DNA of 64,000 nt from Syntrophaceae bacterium UBA1163 (GCA_002311635.1 DBZJ01000009.1:232-64231); one strand, 5' to 3'; positions 17,824 to 25,059 are shown, counted from the stretch's first letter. Notes: a model not told the origin generated them from the sequence alone. Translations and numbers: made by a program.

Positions 17824-18261
17824 TCATTCTGGCATCGTCCATAGAAACAAGCCGGTCGTCTCATCAAAATCCCTCTGTAACACCGGCCCATCAAAGACTT
17901 CCAGCATGAACTCACATGCAAAAACTACTGTTCCCGACGCGAGATGGCCCCCGTAAGCATTTGCTTTCTTGTCCGCCAGTGTGATGTGTGCATGGACAAA
18001 GGGACTGTTATCCTTGAGTGAGACGTTGCCCACGAGCTTAGTGATTTCAAGCGGCTGATCTATTACAAAGAATTGATACTCATGCGTTTCCTGGTTGTAG
18101 AATGCAAGGCGGGCCCTCTGAACTGCACCCAGCGCCTCGAAACGCGCAAGCTGAATATTTTCCCTTTGGCAAATATCAGTGATTTCTTCCAACAAGTCAC
18201 CCCCATGACTTAATTTTCCAATGAATACTTCCCTGGGCTTAACCTTTTTCATAATTGCCAT
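17824..18261 (-). CDS. PPC/DUF296-domain protein (putative DNA-binding)
   Basis: A 145-residue single-domain protein of the PPC (plants and prokaryotes conserved, DUF296) family. Typical stretches are IGKLSHGGDLLEEITDICQR, HEYQFFVIDQPLEITKLVGNVS and the metal-binding histidines in PFVHAHITLADKKANAYGGHL. In plants the domain sits in AT-hook proteins; bacterial forms are trimers of unknown role. The start at 18261 is used; a second Met three codons later is equally possible. It is monocistronic. Confidence 0.82.
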   Translation of the reverse strand: MAIMKKVKPREVFIGKLSHGGDLLEEITDICQRENIQLARFEALGAVQRARLAFYNQETHEYQFFVIDQPLEITKLVGNVSLKDNSPFVHAHITLADKKANAYGGHLASGTVVFACEFMLEVFDGPVLQRDFDETTGLFLWTMPE

Positions 18262-18349
18262 ATCTGCCCTCGCCTTATATTCTATGCTGAACGCTTTAGG
18301 TCAACGGAGGCTGTAACCCGTCACCTAAAGGCAGCGACCAGTCCGGTGC

Positions 18350-18538
18350 TTATCTTATGAAAGGGATTCCGAGATCCTTGCAGATCTTCCGGGCGAGCTT
18401 GTCGTTGATCTCGGCGTGACGGGGGACGGAAGAGCGTCGGTTCTGCTGCGGGTTGCCCCACCATGAATGACTCCCGCCTTCGCGAATGAATACACAGCCT
18501 TGCTCATGCAGGTGCTTGAGCAACTCCGTGCGCTTCAT
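18350..18538 (-). CDS. hicA: HicA-type mRNA interferase toxin
   Basis: A 62-residue double-stranded-RNA-binding-fold toxin (YcfA/HicA family). It has the catalytic histidine in EGGSHSWWGNP at residue 24 and the ending ARKICKDLGI. HicA cleaves mRNAs when free from HicB. The start overlaps the stop of the upstream hicB by four bases, so the order is antitoxin then toxin. Confidence 0.85.
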   Translation of the reverse strand: MKRTELLKHLHEQGCVFIREGGSHSWWGNPQQNRRSSVPRHAEINDKLARKICKDLGIPFIR

Positions 18539-18747
18539 AGGGTAACCGGTTCCTCGGTATAATCGGGAGCCGCGGCCTGAATTGCTTCCTGACGGTTGAA
18601 TTCGAGGGCCTCAGCGAGTGTGGTACGCAAGCTGTCGAGCAGTTTCTCCCGTGTTCTTTCCTGGCAGTTCACCCCAGGCACTTCCTCAATCCATCCAATC
18701 CACCATCCGCCATCCTGTTTTGTAACTGCCGTATAAGTATTTGCCAC
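18535..18747 (-). CDS. hicB: HicB-type antitoxin
   Basis: A 70-residue partial-RNase-H-fold antitoxin (YTAVTKQDGGWWIGWIEEVP, then CQERTREKLLDSLRTTLAEA). It lacks the C-terminal DNA-binding domain of longer HicB proteins, as do many short HicB forms. It is coupled to hicA through a four-base overlap. Confidence 0.83.
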   Translation of the reverse strand: MANTYTAVTKQDGGWWIGWIEEVPGVNCQERTREKLLDSLRTTLAEALEFNRQEAIQAAAPDYTEEPVTL

Positions 18748-18991
18748 GTTCTGTCACCTCAACTCCATAATACCATTTCTCATTTTCGTTGTCCATGTAC
18801 ACAACAACCCTCTAGAAAAACCCTCTCACTACAATCTGGGAGCGGCTTTCAGGGATCTCTTTCACCTCTCCCCAGCGCGAGGCCGTAGTATTCAGAGCAT
18901 CCTGAAAGCTGTCATGCTTTCCAACTCACTGGTTTTGCGTGAGATCGACTTTTTCTACAGGCTCAATGCCGGACAGCTCCTTATGGGTTTT
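18748..18991. other. Intergenic DNA with repeat copy A
   Basis: A gap between hicB and the acyl-CoA dehydrogenase stop. It holds one copy of a dispersed repeat (18814-18968) that recurs at 23100-23253. No gene is supported. Confidence 0.5.
18814..18968 (+). repeat. Dispersed ~155-bp repeat, copy A
   Basis: Shares a collinear stretch with 23100-23253 (about 70% identical by eye). The most conserved blocks are the AGAAAAACCC start, the CAGAGCAT core and the end block GAGATCGACTTTTTCTACAG. Both copies are in the same orientation. Copy B folds into two good hairpins; copy A has lost much of that pairing. It could be a non-autonomous mobile element or remnant. Confidence 0.6.
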
Positions 18992-20707
18992 TCAATCATT
19001 CATCTGATATTCTCCGTTCAGAGGAAATACATATTTCTCCCAGACACGGCTAACCTGCACGTCATCCCCCACGGTCCTGATCAGCATAATCTCCCGGCAA
19101 AAGTCCCTTTGATCCGCTTTGGTCGTATTCATGCCGTAGATCTGCAGGGCAAATGAGGCGAAGTCCCTGACCATGAAATCGAATATCTGGTTGAGGATGT
19201 CCTTATCCAGATTTTCAATGCCGGACTGTTCAAGAATCAATTGACCATAGACCACAATAGAAAACATCTCACCAAGGGGTAACGAGAAGGAAGAATCCAT
19301 ATCCTGCTTCTGATCCGGATAAGCTTTGTTCAAGAACTCCTTGAAGAGTTCGATCTGCTTGATGAAAACCGCCACATTCGGCAGATCTTTATACGAATCG
19401 AAAGTGGATTGATAGTCGTGAAACCGGACATTACCCAGGCCTTTGGCCGGTCCCTGGTTGAACAGGAACAAATCGTCTTTGGTCGAAAGGTCGGGTTGCA
19501 TCGGAGGATGATCGACAGGATTGAAAAAATAATTCTTCATGAACTTGCGGATAAGCTGAATGTTGACATGCACAGTGCCTTCAAGCTTGGACGGACCTCG
19601 AATTTCGCTGGTGCCCGTGAAGAAGTAGGTGTCCTTCTCAAAACCCTTGGCGGCAATGACATCCCATAGCAGATTGATAACTTCTTCGGCCTGAAGGGTG
19701 ACCTTCATCTTGCTCGTGGGATTGTAAAGGAGATAACGCCGGTCTTTTTCATTGGCATTCCGGAAATAGTCGGTGGCCCGGCGCTGGTAGAGCTTCATCC
19801 CTACCAGGCGGAGCCAGGCGTCCATAAAATTTTTTCTCACATGGGGCATATCGGTAACACGGCGGTCATAGAGGATACGGTTGGAGGCATGGGTGATGGC
19901 CTCGTAAAAACAATGCTCAGCCACCCCGATGGAAGCCGGGCCGATATTGAATTTCCCGATATTGACCGTATTCAGAGCGGTATCCCAAGCCGCCGAACCC
20001 CGCGAGAGGAGGTCTTCTTCCCTGATGGGGTAATCATGAAGGGCGAAGTTGGACACATATTGCTGATGGGAAATGACGTTCTTTTTCAACTCGTAGGCTT
20101 TATGGCGGTAATTGGTGACGAAAAAGGCATAGTCATCTGTGCCGTCCTTTATTTTGCCCATGGTCGAAACCATCTCAGCCTCGTTCCCGTTTCCGATATA
20201 GTATTTCTCTCCATTGGCAACCCAGGTGCCGTCTCCTTTTGGTGTGAGTGTCGTATCCGCACTGTAGATGTCGGCGCCGTGAGCTCTTTCAGACAGGCCG
20301 AAAGCAAAGATCGCCCCTCCCCTGAGAAGCTTGGCCGCTTTCTGCTTGGCCTTCTCATTCTTACTCATCCAGATGGGGCCCAAGCCGAGGATGGTCACCT
20401 GGAAGCAATACCAGTAACCCAGGCCATAAAAGGCCAGGAGTTCGCTGTAGGCGTTGTTGCGGGCCGTATCCCAACGGCAATCCGGATCACCGTCACTATA
20501 GATCTTGGGTGTAAGCAACTTGGAAAAGATCCGTTCTTTTTTGATAAAATCGACAAACTCCTTGTACCAGACCTTCTTATTGAAATCATCGAGGAGCCTG
20601 GCCTTTCCCATGCTCTCGAAGAATTGGATTGTCTTTGTCATAATGGTCCGCGAATTTTCATCGACCATGAGGCCTGTGTATTTTTTAGGTTGAAGCAGGA
20701 AGTTCAT
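18992..20707 (-). CDS. Acyl-CoA dehydrogenase family protein
   Basis: A 571-residue flavoprotein of the acyl-CoA dehydrogenase superfamily. The core has FAFGLSERAHGADIYSADTT (the FAD/substrate loop), a YYIGNGNEAEMVSTMGKI region, and GTSEIRGPSKLEGTVHVNIQ, matching the flavin-binding end of the fold. The extra C-terminal domain makes it longer than the usual 380 residues, as in AidB-like or long deltaproteobacterial members. The ATG at 20707 is used because GGAGAGGAG lies 8 bases upstream; an upstream in-frame start lacks this. Substrate unknown, and no electron-transfer flavoprotein gene is adjacent. Confidence 0.8.
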   Translation of the reverse strand: MNFLLQPKKYTGLMVDENSRTIMTKTIQFFESMGKARLLDDFNKKVWYKEFVDFIKKERIFSKLLTPKIYSDGDPDCRWDTARNNAYSELLAFYGLGYWYCFQVTILGLGPIWMSKNEKAKQKAAKLLRGGAIFAFGLSERAHGADIYSADTTLTPKGDGTWVANGEKYYIGNGNEAEMVSTMGKIKDGTDDYAFFVTNYRHKAYELKKNVISHQQYVSNFALHDYPIREEDLLSRGSAAWDTALNTVNIGKFNIGPASIGVAEHCFYEAITHASNRILYDRRVTDMPHVRKNFMDAWLRLVGMKLYQRRATDYFRNANEKDRRYLLYNPTSKMKVTLQAEEVINLLWDVIAAKGFEKDTYFFTGTSEIRGPSKLEGTVHVNIQLIRKFMKNYFFNPVDHPPMQPDLSTKDDLFLFNQGPAKGLGNVRFHDYQSTFDSYKDLPNVAVFIKQIELFKEFLNKAYPDQKQDMDSSFSLPLGEMFSIVVYGQLILEQSGIENLDKDILNQIFDFMVRDFASFALQIYGMNTTKADQRDFCREIMLIRTVGDDVQVSRVWEKYVFPLNGEYQMND

Positions 20708-20778
20708 TTTTCGCTCCTCTCCTGATCCATTGGTCATTTTCTAAAGATAGGGCAATTAATGGTCCAAGGAAAAAACCT

Positions 20779-20812
20779 GGCAGGATTTGGTCTCAGCTTT
20801 TGGCAAGGTCCT
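20779..20812 (+). repeat. 34-bp repeat, copy 1
   Basis: Matches 21246-21279 at 28 of 34 positions. The shared centre reads TGGTCTCAGCTTTTG. The two copies flank the small cassette-like gene at 20980-21168. Confidence 0.55.
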
Positions 20813-20856
20813 GTTGATTGCAGAAGTCTGGCCCTCTCCACTCCGGCAGTCTTTTT

Positions 20857-20889
20857 TGCCGTGTCCGACTTAAGCACCTTGTTATAAGT
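20857..20889 (-). other. Degenerate attC half-site (integron cassette remnant)
   Basis: On the minus strand this reads TTATAAC followed by AAGGTGCTTAAGTCGG, the usual left half (R''/L'') of an attC site. Its complement GTTATAA is found at 21185-21179, just ahead of the small gene at 20980-21168, together with a matching TTAAGC right-half segment. The rest of the hairpin is not preserved. Confidence 0.5.
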
Positions 20890-20979
20890 CTGATGTTTCA
20901 GTAAGAAATGATATCTTACTTGCCTTCGCCAGGTCTCCAACTTTGAGCCAATAAATTAATTTTCTCAACTCTGAATTTT

Positions 20980-21168
20980 CTAATTGCTAGTAACGTAGCC
21001 CTTTTCGCGAATGTCTTCATCATCCAGATAATGAGATAGATTTGAGTGCACATTCTCTAAGTTATCTATTGAGAGTGCCTCGATTTTCTTTCGAGCAACT
21101 GAAGCATGTAGCTCTCCATTTGATAGACCCTCTAGGATGGAGACGAGTTCTTCGATTTTTGATTTCAT
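20980..21168 (-). CDS. Small hypothetical protein in a degenerate integron cassette
   Basis: A 62-residue acidic protein (begins MKSKIEELVSILEGLSNGEL and ends DEDIREKGYVTSN) with mostly helical character. I do not recognise a family. It starts 11 bases after a GTTATAA motif and is followed by a TTATAAC-AAGG half attC site, which is the arrangement of an integron cassette gene. No ribosome site stronger than AAAGAACAAAAC is seen. Confidence 0.5.
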   Translation of the reverse strand: MKSKIEELVSILEGLSNGELHASVARKKIEALSIDNLENVHSNLSHYLDDEDIREKGYVTSN

Positions 21169-21178
21169 GTTTTGTTCT

Positions 21179-21200
21179 TTATAACGACTCGCTTAACCTG
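21179..21200 (-). other. Right half of a degenerate attC site
   Basis: On the minus strand the sequence ends in GTTAAGCGAGTC followed by GTTATAA. It pairs with the TTATAAC-AAGGTGCTTAAG half-site at 20857-20889, as L'/R' pairs with L''/R''. The upstream part of this site is not recognisable. Confidence 0.4.
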
Positions 21201-21245
21201 CGCGCGCAACCTGCCGCCCGCAAACCTAACGCCAATGCCGAATCT

Positions 21246-21279
21246 TGCAGGGTCTGGTCTCAGCTTTTGATAAAGTCCT
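21246..21279 (+). repeat. 34-bp repeat, copy 2
   Basis: Partner of 20779-20812 (28 of 34 matches). See that entry. Confidence 0.55.
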
Positions 21280-21351
21280 CCTTTTGAGATCTGATCCTCA
21301 TCACTCTTCCCTATGATGAGGTCGGCGGACTGTCGGGCATCCGTTGATTCG

Positions 21352-21570
21352 TTACGCCGCCACTGTGTGAACGTCGGATGGAAGTCTGCTAAGAATCAAT
21401 TCCTTTAATTGAATCTTCTTGCTGGCGTTATCAATATCAATACCCACCAAATTGCCTTCGGCATCATAATCAAGCACGACACCTTCAGAAATCTCCTTGC
21501 TCTCGACGCTCGTTTTCTCCGAGAGATCGATATACAGGGAATCGGTCTCCGGGTAATAGTTGAGTTTCAT
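21352..21570 (-). CDS. DUF2283 small protein
   Basis: A 72-residue protein beginning MKLNYYPETDSLYIDLSEKT and carrying GVVLDYDAEGNLVGIDIDNA, the DUF2283 signature. It overlaps the upstream gene by four bases. DUF2283 proteins are often paired with a small RelE/DUF4258-like protein, as here, and may serve as the antitoxin; that role is an inference. Confidence 0.8.
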   Translation of the reverse strand: MKLNYYPETDSLYIDLSEKTSVESKEISEGVVLDYDAEGNLVGIDIDNASKKIQLKELILSRLPSDVHTVAA

Positions 21571-21809
21571 AGCTTGTACCTCCTGTCAAAAAAAGCATTG
21601 TGAATCGTTTTTTTATCTTCCAAAGTCACTACTCGTAAGACACGGCCTTCAAGTTCATCGATTATACCCCAAAATCGAAAACGCTTAGGTTCCTGAGGTT
21701 CGATCTTGAGCGGGTTCTCAATGACGCGAATACACCATTCCCTCTTGAGATATGGACGTTTCCTCAAAACCTCTTTATCAAAATATTCTGTAAATCTATA
21801 TTCAGCCAT
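21567..21809 (-). CDS. Small DUF4258-like protein, possible toxin partner of DUF2283
   Basis: An 80-residue basic protein: YRFTEYFDKEVLRKRPYLKR, a WGIIDELEGRVLRVVTLED stretch and a C-terminal HNAFFDRRYKL. The end motif and the following DUF2283 gene resemble RelE/DUF4258 pairs. The order is toxin-like gene first, coupled to DUF2283 through a four-base overlap. Function is inferred from context only. Confidence 0.6.
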   Translation of the reverse strand: MAEYRFTEYFDKEVLRKRPYLKREWCIRVIENPLKIEPQEPKRFRFWGIIDELEGRVLRVVTLEDKKTIHNAFFDRRYKL

Positions 21810-22117
21810 TAAACAATTAAATTATACCATGTTTCCCAGCGTTTTTTAGAAAAATTTAGGGCAATTTGCGGGGGGAGTCAAGAAGAAAATCTGGGGACGT
21901 CTGTCTAACCTCTAAAGAAATAACGGCAAAACATTGCAGGTGAAAATTATAGGGAGGTAGTTTCGGTTAGCCCTCGGCAGCTCGAACCTCTTAGAGATAT
22001 ATTTCTGCGGTTAAAAACGCAGTTCTAGGCAATAAATCAGCGTCATTTCTTTGAGATTCAGTTATAAGTATCAAACACTTACCTTGGTCCAACCCACACA
22101 CGCGCATCAGCCTGTAG

Positions 22118-23068
22118 TTAGACGACCAGCATTCCAAGAGATGCAATAAGCAAGGCCGAAACAAATTCTTGGAGCGTATTCGTAACATTTAACAAGTCGA
22201 TGGATGCCTTCTCTGGTTTGCCAGTATGAAGTATTTGGCTGCGTAAATCGTAACAGTAGATGAAAAAGCGTTCCGCTGACATTCCCCCGTAATCGCGACT
22301 TCCCAATAAGCGCTTCACGAGCTTTCTGCCACTTTGCCTTATTGATTCGTATTTCAGCCACTGTAGGCTACCCATGAATGACTCTTTTGTTTCTGCCAAC
22401 ATGGCAGAGCGCCGTACCAATTCTGACATATTCTCTACGATAGCTTTGTCCAATTCGGAGCGTTCAGCAAGCTCAAGTACAGCCTCAATCGACGTCACTA
22501 GAGTGATAAGCCTACTCCGGAGGGATACATCAAAGGATGAGGCACAATACAGCTCAAACGCCAATAATTGTTTCTCAGTCAGAACGGGGTGCTGGCCAAA
22601 TGTTTCAGAAAATTGGCCAACGAAGGTAGTTGGATCTTTACCAAGCGTGAACTGGGCGTTCATACGAACAAACACCATACCATCTTTGTGTTCGTATATG
22701 TCTACACCGTGTACGTCATTCCGAACGGGACGTTTATACATTTCTTCAAACATCTTTATTCCGGTACTTGTTACGACGCCCCGCAACCGCCCATCACCGA
22801 AATCAATCCCGACTCTCTGTCGAACCGCCCAAGCCAAGAGAGCTGCTTTTACCCGTTCAACTGCCTCTTTCGCCTGTTCAACGGAAGAATACGGGCCGCC
22901 TATAACAGCTGCATCTGGGAAATCTTTTATTGGATTTCCTATTCCACCTGACCGGATTCGCAGCTTTTTACCATCTGCTTCTTCGAAGATCACTTGCTCT
23001 TCTGTGTCGATGTTGATACGAGTATCTTGCGAAAGGTGAAATCTAACTCGGAAATCAAAATTAGGCAT
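22118..23068 (-). CDS. Hypothetical protein with C-terminal HEPN-like domain (integron cassette gene)
   Basis: A 316-residue protein. The first 190 residues have an unfamiliar beta-rich region (HLSQDTRINIDTEEQVIFEE and on). The last 120 are helical and contain RSQILH in a DLRSQILHTGK context, fitting the R-x4-H RNase motif of HEPN domains found in abortive-infection and toxin proteins. Its start lies 15 bases after a GTTAGGC core site (23090-23084), and its stop codon is part of a GTCTAAC core-like site at 22120-22114. Both fit an integron cassette, with 6 of 7 complementary bases. I could not complete the downstream attC hairpin. Confidence 0.6.
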   Translation of the reverse strand: MPNFDFRVRFHLSQDTRINIDTEEQVIFEEADGKKLRIRSGGIGNPIKDFPDAAVIGGPYSSVEQAKEAVERVKAALLAWAVRQRVGIDFGDGRLRGVVTSTGIKMFEEMYKRPVRNDVHGVDIYEHKDGMVFVRMNAQFTLGKDPTTFVGQFSETFGQHPVLTEKQLLAFELYCASSFDVSLRSRLITLVTSIEAVLELAERSELDKAIVENMSELVRRSAMLAETKESFMGSLQWLKYESIRQSGRKLVKRLLGSRDYGGMSAERFFIYCYDLRSQILHTGKPEKASIDLLNVTNTLQEFVSALLIASLGMLVV

Positions 23069-23083
23069 ATTTACTTACCGTTC

Positions 23084-23090
23084 GCCTAAC
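23084..23090 (-). other. attC-type core site at the start of the HEPN cassette
   Basis: On the minus strand this reads GTTAGGC, a perfect GTTRRRY core. It lies 15 bases ahead of the HEPN-like gene. The repeat copy B lies between it and the attC at 23245-23306. Confidence 0.5.
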
Positions 23091-23099
23091 GAGCCTGTG

Positions 23100-23253
23100 G
23101 GAAAAACCCCTCACTGCGCTTAGGGGGTGGTTTTCGGGGGTCTCTTGACCCCTCCTCAGCATGAGACCGTCGCATACAGAGCATGCTGAGAGGTCGCATT
23201 TTCTTCCACTCGTTGGTTTCGCGCGAGATTGACTTTTTCTACAGCCTCAACGC
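23100..23253 (+). repeat. Dispersed ~155-bp repeat, copy B
   Basis: Homologous to 18814-18968. It contains two strong stems: GGGGTC/GACCCC around TCTT near 23135-23150, and CTCAGCATG/CATGCTGAG near 23156-23193. It touches the attC at 23245-23306 and separates it from the next cassette core, as if inserted at the attC end. Confidence 0.65.
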
Positions 23254-23306
23254 TAAGGCTCACCGGGAGCCGGATTTATCGGCGATCCGGTAGCGCCTTG
23301 TTAGGT
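23245..23306 (-). other. attC recombination site (integron), downstream of the beta-flower cassette
   Basis: On the minus strand it opens with ACCTAAC, a perfect complement of the GTTAGGT that begins the same cassette at 23763-23757. Next come AAGGCGCTACCGG, a loop, and CCGGTGAGCCTTAGC, which pair with an extrahelical G as in attC hairpins, then an imperfect closing core GTTGAGG. An inner GCCG/CGGC stem supports folding. The site starts 3 bases after the stop codon of the gene. Confidence 0.72.
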
Positions 23307-23309
23307 GCT

Positions 23310-23741
23310 TTATTTTTTTCCCATAGAGAGAAATATCTCTAGTGGAAGTCTTGCCCACTGGCTCTTATGCATAGGCTCTAATGGTTCCAATTGTTGCAGC
23401 GATTTTAATGGCGTTAACTTCTGCAATCCCTTTAGACGTTCAAGTTTTGTAAGCTTATTAACAGCGCCTTCGATAAAACCAACCGCATAGCCCTCGTGAT
23501 CCCAGATTATACCTTTTTTAAACCAGCCAAGATGCTTCCCGTTAAACCCATAAATGGATTCTCCGTCTAGATACGCGACTGGCTCGCCCTTCCATAGATA
23601 AATATTCATCTCATCTTCCGTATCAATATACGCGACCGCTTCACCAGCGTCGTCAAATAATGAAATTTCACGGGCATACCCAATGGCAGGGACCAATAAA
23701 AGGATGACCAGAAAGGTTGCTAACAATCTCGTGACTTTCAT
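23310..23741 (-). CDS. Secreted beta-flower-type repeat protein (integron cassette gene)
   Basis: A 143-residue protein with a signal peptide (MKVTRLLATFLVILLLVPAI, cleaved near GYA) and a mature N-half made of short repeated strands (VAYIDTEDEMNIYLWKGEPV, VAYLDGESIYGFNGKHLGW, then VGFIEGAV) that recall the four-fold beta-flower domain. The C-terminal part is a leucine/lysine/proline-rich tail. The ATG at 23741 is chosen over an upstream in-frame Met because AAAGGAG lies 7 bases ahead and directly follows the attC core GTTAGGT, an arrangement typical of cassettes. Function unknown. Confidence 0.7.
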   Translation of the reverse strand: MKVTRLLATFLVILLLVPAIGYAREISLFDDAGEAVAYIDTEDEMNIYLWKGEPVAYLDGESIYGFNGKHLGWFKKGIIWDHEGYAVGFIEGAVNKLTKLERLKGLQKLTPLKSLQQLEPLEPMHKSQWARLPLEIFLSMGKK

Positions 23742-23756
23742 TGTCGTCTCCTTTGC

Positions 23757-23825
23757 ACCTAACGGAAAGCTCAGCCAGAGGCAGGCGCCGTTTCCTGCCG
23801 ATTGGCTGCAGCGCCGGGTTAGAGC
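23757..23825 (-). other. attC recombination site (integron), between PIN-like and beta-flower cassettes
   Basis: A 69-base site on the minus strand, from GCTCTAAC to the perfect core GTTAGGT. Its outer arms GGCGCTGCAGCC and GGCTGAGCTTTCC pair with one unpaired C, the extrahelical base expected in attC. The inner arm is a perfect GGCAGG/CCTGCC stem. The opening GCTCTAAC is the exact complement of GTTAGAGC at 24761-24754, where the same cassette begins. This start/end match is the hallmark of a gene cassette. Confidence 0.8.
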
Positions 23826-23851
23826 TTTCATGGACACTGTCGAGAGATTCC

Positions 23852-24724
23852 TCATGGGGATGTGTCCACGGCCCCTATCAACTCAGGTTTCACAAAGGCT
23901 TCGAGGTCTGCCAAGAAATCCTCGACCCCGTTGCCGCGCCTTGAGAAGCACTTTGCGATAGGCATTCCAGTTCGAGCCTTCGCTATGCGCCGCCTCATCT
24001 TTTCGACACGCTCCGCCCAGGGGCCGTCGAGAAGAACATAATCGCAGCAATTCACCGACATGGCTGCGTGCTGAAGGTCAATAGCGTCGTTTTCGGAGAT
24101 CGGTGCTTTGCAGTCCAGAACATAGCCGCGTATCAGCTCCCCCAAAATCACTTTTGTTCTTGGTCGCCTGTCATCTGGAACTGCATTGCGAGCTTTGCGG
24201 ACGTAGCTTGGTTCTAGGCGGATACTTTCTATCCGCTTGATAATCTCCACAGCAACACGATCAGTCGATTTAACAAGTTCGGTCCCATACTCGTAAGCCA
24301 CCGAAATGAAGCCGCGCATAGTGAACCCAAAGGGGGCATTTTGCGCACGCTCACAGAAGAACTTGAGTGTCGGAAGATCAGCGGACGGCCAAAACCGCCT
24401 CTGGTTGTTGGAATCAGCTCGTTCCTGCTCTAGGACCTTGTCTAGGGCGAAATCTGTGAAGAAAACGTTCGGTAACAACCTCTCGATGAAAGCTTCGGTG
24501 TCGCGGCAATGACGAGCATCCGTAGCGCGGACGAACTCGACCAACGAAAGATTAGACAGAAGGAGGGTTCCTCCCTTCGACATGAGGGCTTTCACAAACC
24601 GATCTTGGATACCCGGGTCGTCAGAGAATACTCGAATTGCCCAGTGATCAAAATAGACAGTTGGTGGGTCAAAGCTCTGCCTCGCGTGAACACCGTCGGA
24701 CGCTACTAAAAACTCAATGGGCAT
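23852..24724 (-). CDS. PIN-fold-like nuclease protein (integron cassette gene)
   Basis: A 290-residue protein with spaced acidic residues in the order of a PIN nuclease: Asp26 in VYFDHWA, Glu63 in LSLVEFV, and Asp213/Asp216 with Asp233 in NDAIDLQHAA ... DYVLLDGPW. The C-terminal strand-helix pattern (CDYVLLDGPWAERVEKM) is also PIN-like. The family as a whole is not one I can name. Cassette boundaries are a GTTAGAGC core 30 bases upstream and the attC at 23757-23825, 27 bases downstream. Function as an RNase is inferred from fold only. Confidence 0.6.
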   Translation of the reverse strand: MPIEFLVASDGVHARQSFDPPTVYFDHWAIRVFSDDPGIQDRFVKALMSKGGTLLLSNLSLVEFVRATDARHCRDTEAFIERLLPNVFFTDFALDKVLEQERADSNNQRRFWPSADLPTLKFFCERAQNAPFGFTMRGFISVAYEYGTELVKSTDRVAVEIIKRIESIRLEPSYVRKARNAVPDDRRPRTKVILGELIRGYVLDCKAPISENDAIDLQHAAMSVNCCDYVLLDGPWAERVEKMRRRIAKARTGMPIAKCFSRRGNGVEDFLADLEAFVKPELIGAVDTSP

Positions 24725-24753
24725 TTGACGGATCCTTGATGTATCATTCTATG

Positions 24754-24761
24754 GCTCTAAC
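24754..24761 (-). other. Start boundary of the PIN-like gene cassette
   Basis: GTTAGAGC on the minus strand, exact complement of the GCTCTAAC opening the attC at 23825. Upstream of it no attI or further attC could be seen. Confidence 0.5.
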
Positions 24762-24949
24762 AATTAATAGACGAAGTTCCGATTTGTTTCCAATCGGTCC
24801 TCCTAAGTCTACCTTATTACCACTTTTTACACATGGTGTCTATAAGTCAATCGATTGTATTCCGGATAATAAAGGAGCACTCTCCGCGGGAGAAGTCCCG
24901 TGGATCAAAAGCCGTCATAATAAATTCCAAGATATTGAATTGTCCCAAC
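24762..24949. other. Intergenic DNA without recognised content
   Basis: Unique sequence between the cassette boundary and the MITE. No gene, repeat or attI-like pattern was found. Confidence 0.4.
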
Positions 24950-25059
24950 AACTAATGCAAACGCGTTTAATCACTTTACATGTAGCGCAAGGCTTTAGCC
25001 TTGCTTAAAGCAACCCTAAAGGGTTGCCCTACAAAATATTTAATGCGTTTGTATTAGTT
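24950..25059. mobile_element. 110-bp MITE with ~22-bp terminal inverted repeats
   Basis: The ends AACTAATGCAAACGC (left) and its counterpart GCGTTTGTATTAGTT (right) match as inverted repeats at 14 of 15 positions, extending to about 19 of 22. The centre holds two perfect palindromic units: GCAAGGCTTTAGCCTTGC and AGCAACCCTAAAGGGTTGC, flanked by TGTAG/CTACA. No ORF is present. It lies between the integron cassettes and uvrA. No target-site duplication could be assigned. Confidence 0.7.

Noticed and set aside
19841-20725. Long plus-strand open frame opposite the acyl-CoA dehydrogenase
   Set aside because: It is antisense to a clearly conserved protein, with no domain or ribosome site.
22374-23039. 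Plus-strand open frame opposite the HEPN-like gene
   Set aside because: Serine-rich shadow frame with no start signal; the minus-strand gene has cassette borders and a motif.
23084-23306. A single long attC of 223 bases, ACCTAAC to GTTAGGC
   Set aside because: The outer arms pair much better with the closer GTTGAGG at 23245-23251, giving a 62-base site. The extra DNA is repeat copy B.
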